From contig CM036755.1 of the NCBI GenBank assembly GCA_020796225.1, positions 38,822,806 through 38,886,805 of the forward strand: 64,000 nucleotides of DNA. Reading direction: 5' to 3'. The stretch is from Arion vulgaris (taxonomy: Eukaryota; Mollusca; Gastropoda; Stylommatophora; Arionidae). The first letter of the stretch is position 1; each line of letters starts with the position of its first letter. Under the pieces are notes generated by a model. That model saw only the letters and a list, made by a program, of their open reading frames with translations, was not told the DNA's origin and ran no database searches. This document shows positions 63,911-64,000 of the stretch, one piece after another. Both the position numbers and the translations under genes were made by a program.

Positions 63911-63975
63911 ATTGCTAAACTGTATTCTCCAATGTAAATGAGATCAAATCATATGTGACTCTGTTAGTTACTTGG

Positions 63976-63982
63976 TTATAAA
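63976..63982 (-). promoter_or_regulatory. Putative TATA element upstream of gene B
   Basis: TTATAAA lies 66-72 bases before the gene B ATG, in the same conserved 5' flank as in gene A (shared block TTATAAATCTTGCTAGCAAT). The window ends 18 bases further on, so the rest of the promoter is not visible. Confidence 0.35.
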
Positions 63983-64000
63983 TCTTGCTAGCAATCTTGT

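Overview
The window is repeat-saturated nuclear DNA from an invertebrate animal. Coding exons are about 110-230 bp and are separated by introns of up to 11.9 kb. Non-LTR retrotransposon (LINE) fragments of several families, tRNA-derived SINEs, small DNA transposons with target-site duplications and very long minisatellites fill the rest. There are no bacterial-type operons, rRNAs, tRNAs or CRISPR arrays. The mix suggests a mollusc, perhaps a gastropod, but that is an inference: no taxon-diagnostic gene is present.

The one clear protein-coding gene family is a GMC (glucose-methanol-choline) FAD-dependent oxidoreductase on the minus strand. Gene B runs from its ATG at 63910 to its stop at 22441. 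I could assemble 11 exons with matching phases and GT/AG borders: 63784-63910, 61195-61399, 57322-57515, 54741-54872, about 52141-52252, 51808-51975, 39826-39976, 38519-38670, 35432-35609, 25456-25681 and 22441-22591, for about 600 residues. Exons 2, 3 and 5 carry small indels, so B is either a young pseudogene or a gene with uncorrected sequence errors. Gene A, a tandem paralogue on the same strand, shows only its first two exons (6052-6178 and 3050-3258), both intact. The rest lies beyond the left edge. An error-riddled third copy of exon 2 plus intron lies at 1939-2910.

Layout: 1-1000 is a 54-bp array. 1000-3000 holds SINEs and the degraded copy. 3050-6250 is the 5' end of gene A. 6450-11190 is a 57-bp satellite, a likely spacer between A and B. 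11.2-22.4 kb is a LINE/SINE field downstream of B. 22.4-63.9 kb is gene B, whose introns hold LINEs, a 40-bp array (27.1-30.8 kb), an AT-rich array (34.9-35.4 kb), an L1/Tx1-like LINE (41.65-43.7 kb) and a 19-bp array (55.3-56.65 kb).

The most interesting pattern is that several minisatellites are visibly amplified pieces of LINEs or SINEs. The best case is a 45-bp array at 15977-17196, whose minus strand repeats a 15-residue segment of LINE reverse transcriptase about 27 times in frame, inside an otherwise recognisable LINE. Other arrays abut splice donors of gene B. Long open frames in the window (for example about 530 codons at 55113-56711 and about 260 codons at 16018-16797) come from tandem repeats and are not genes. 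Paralogues A and B also preserve filled and empty insertion sites, which date individual transposon insertions relative to the gene duplication. I found no new defence, RNA or enzymatic system.
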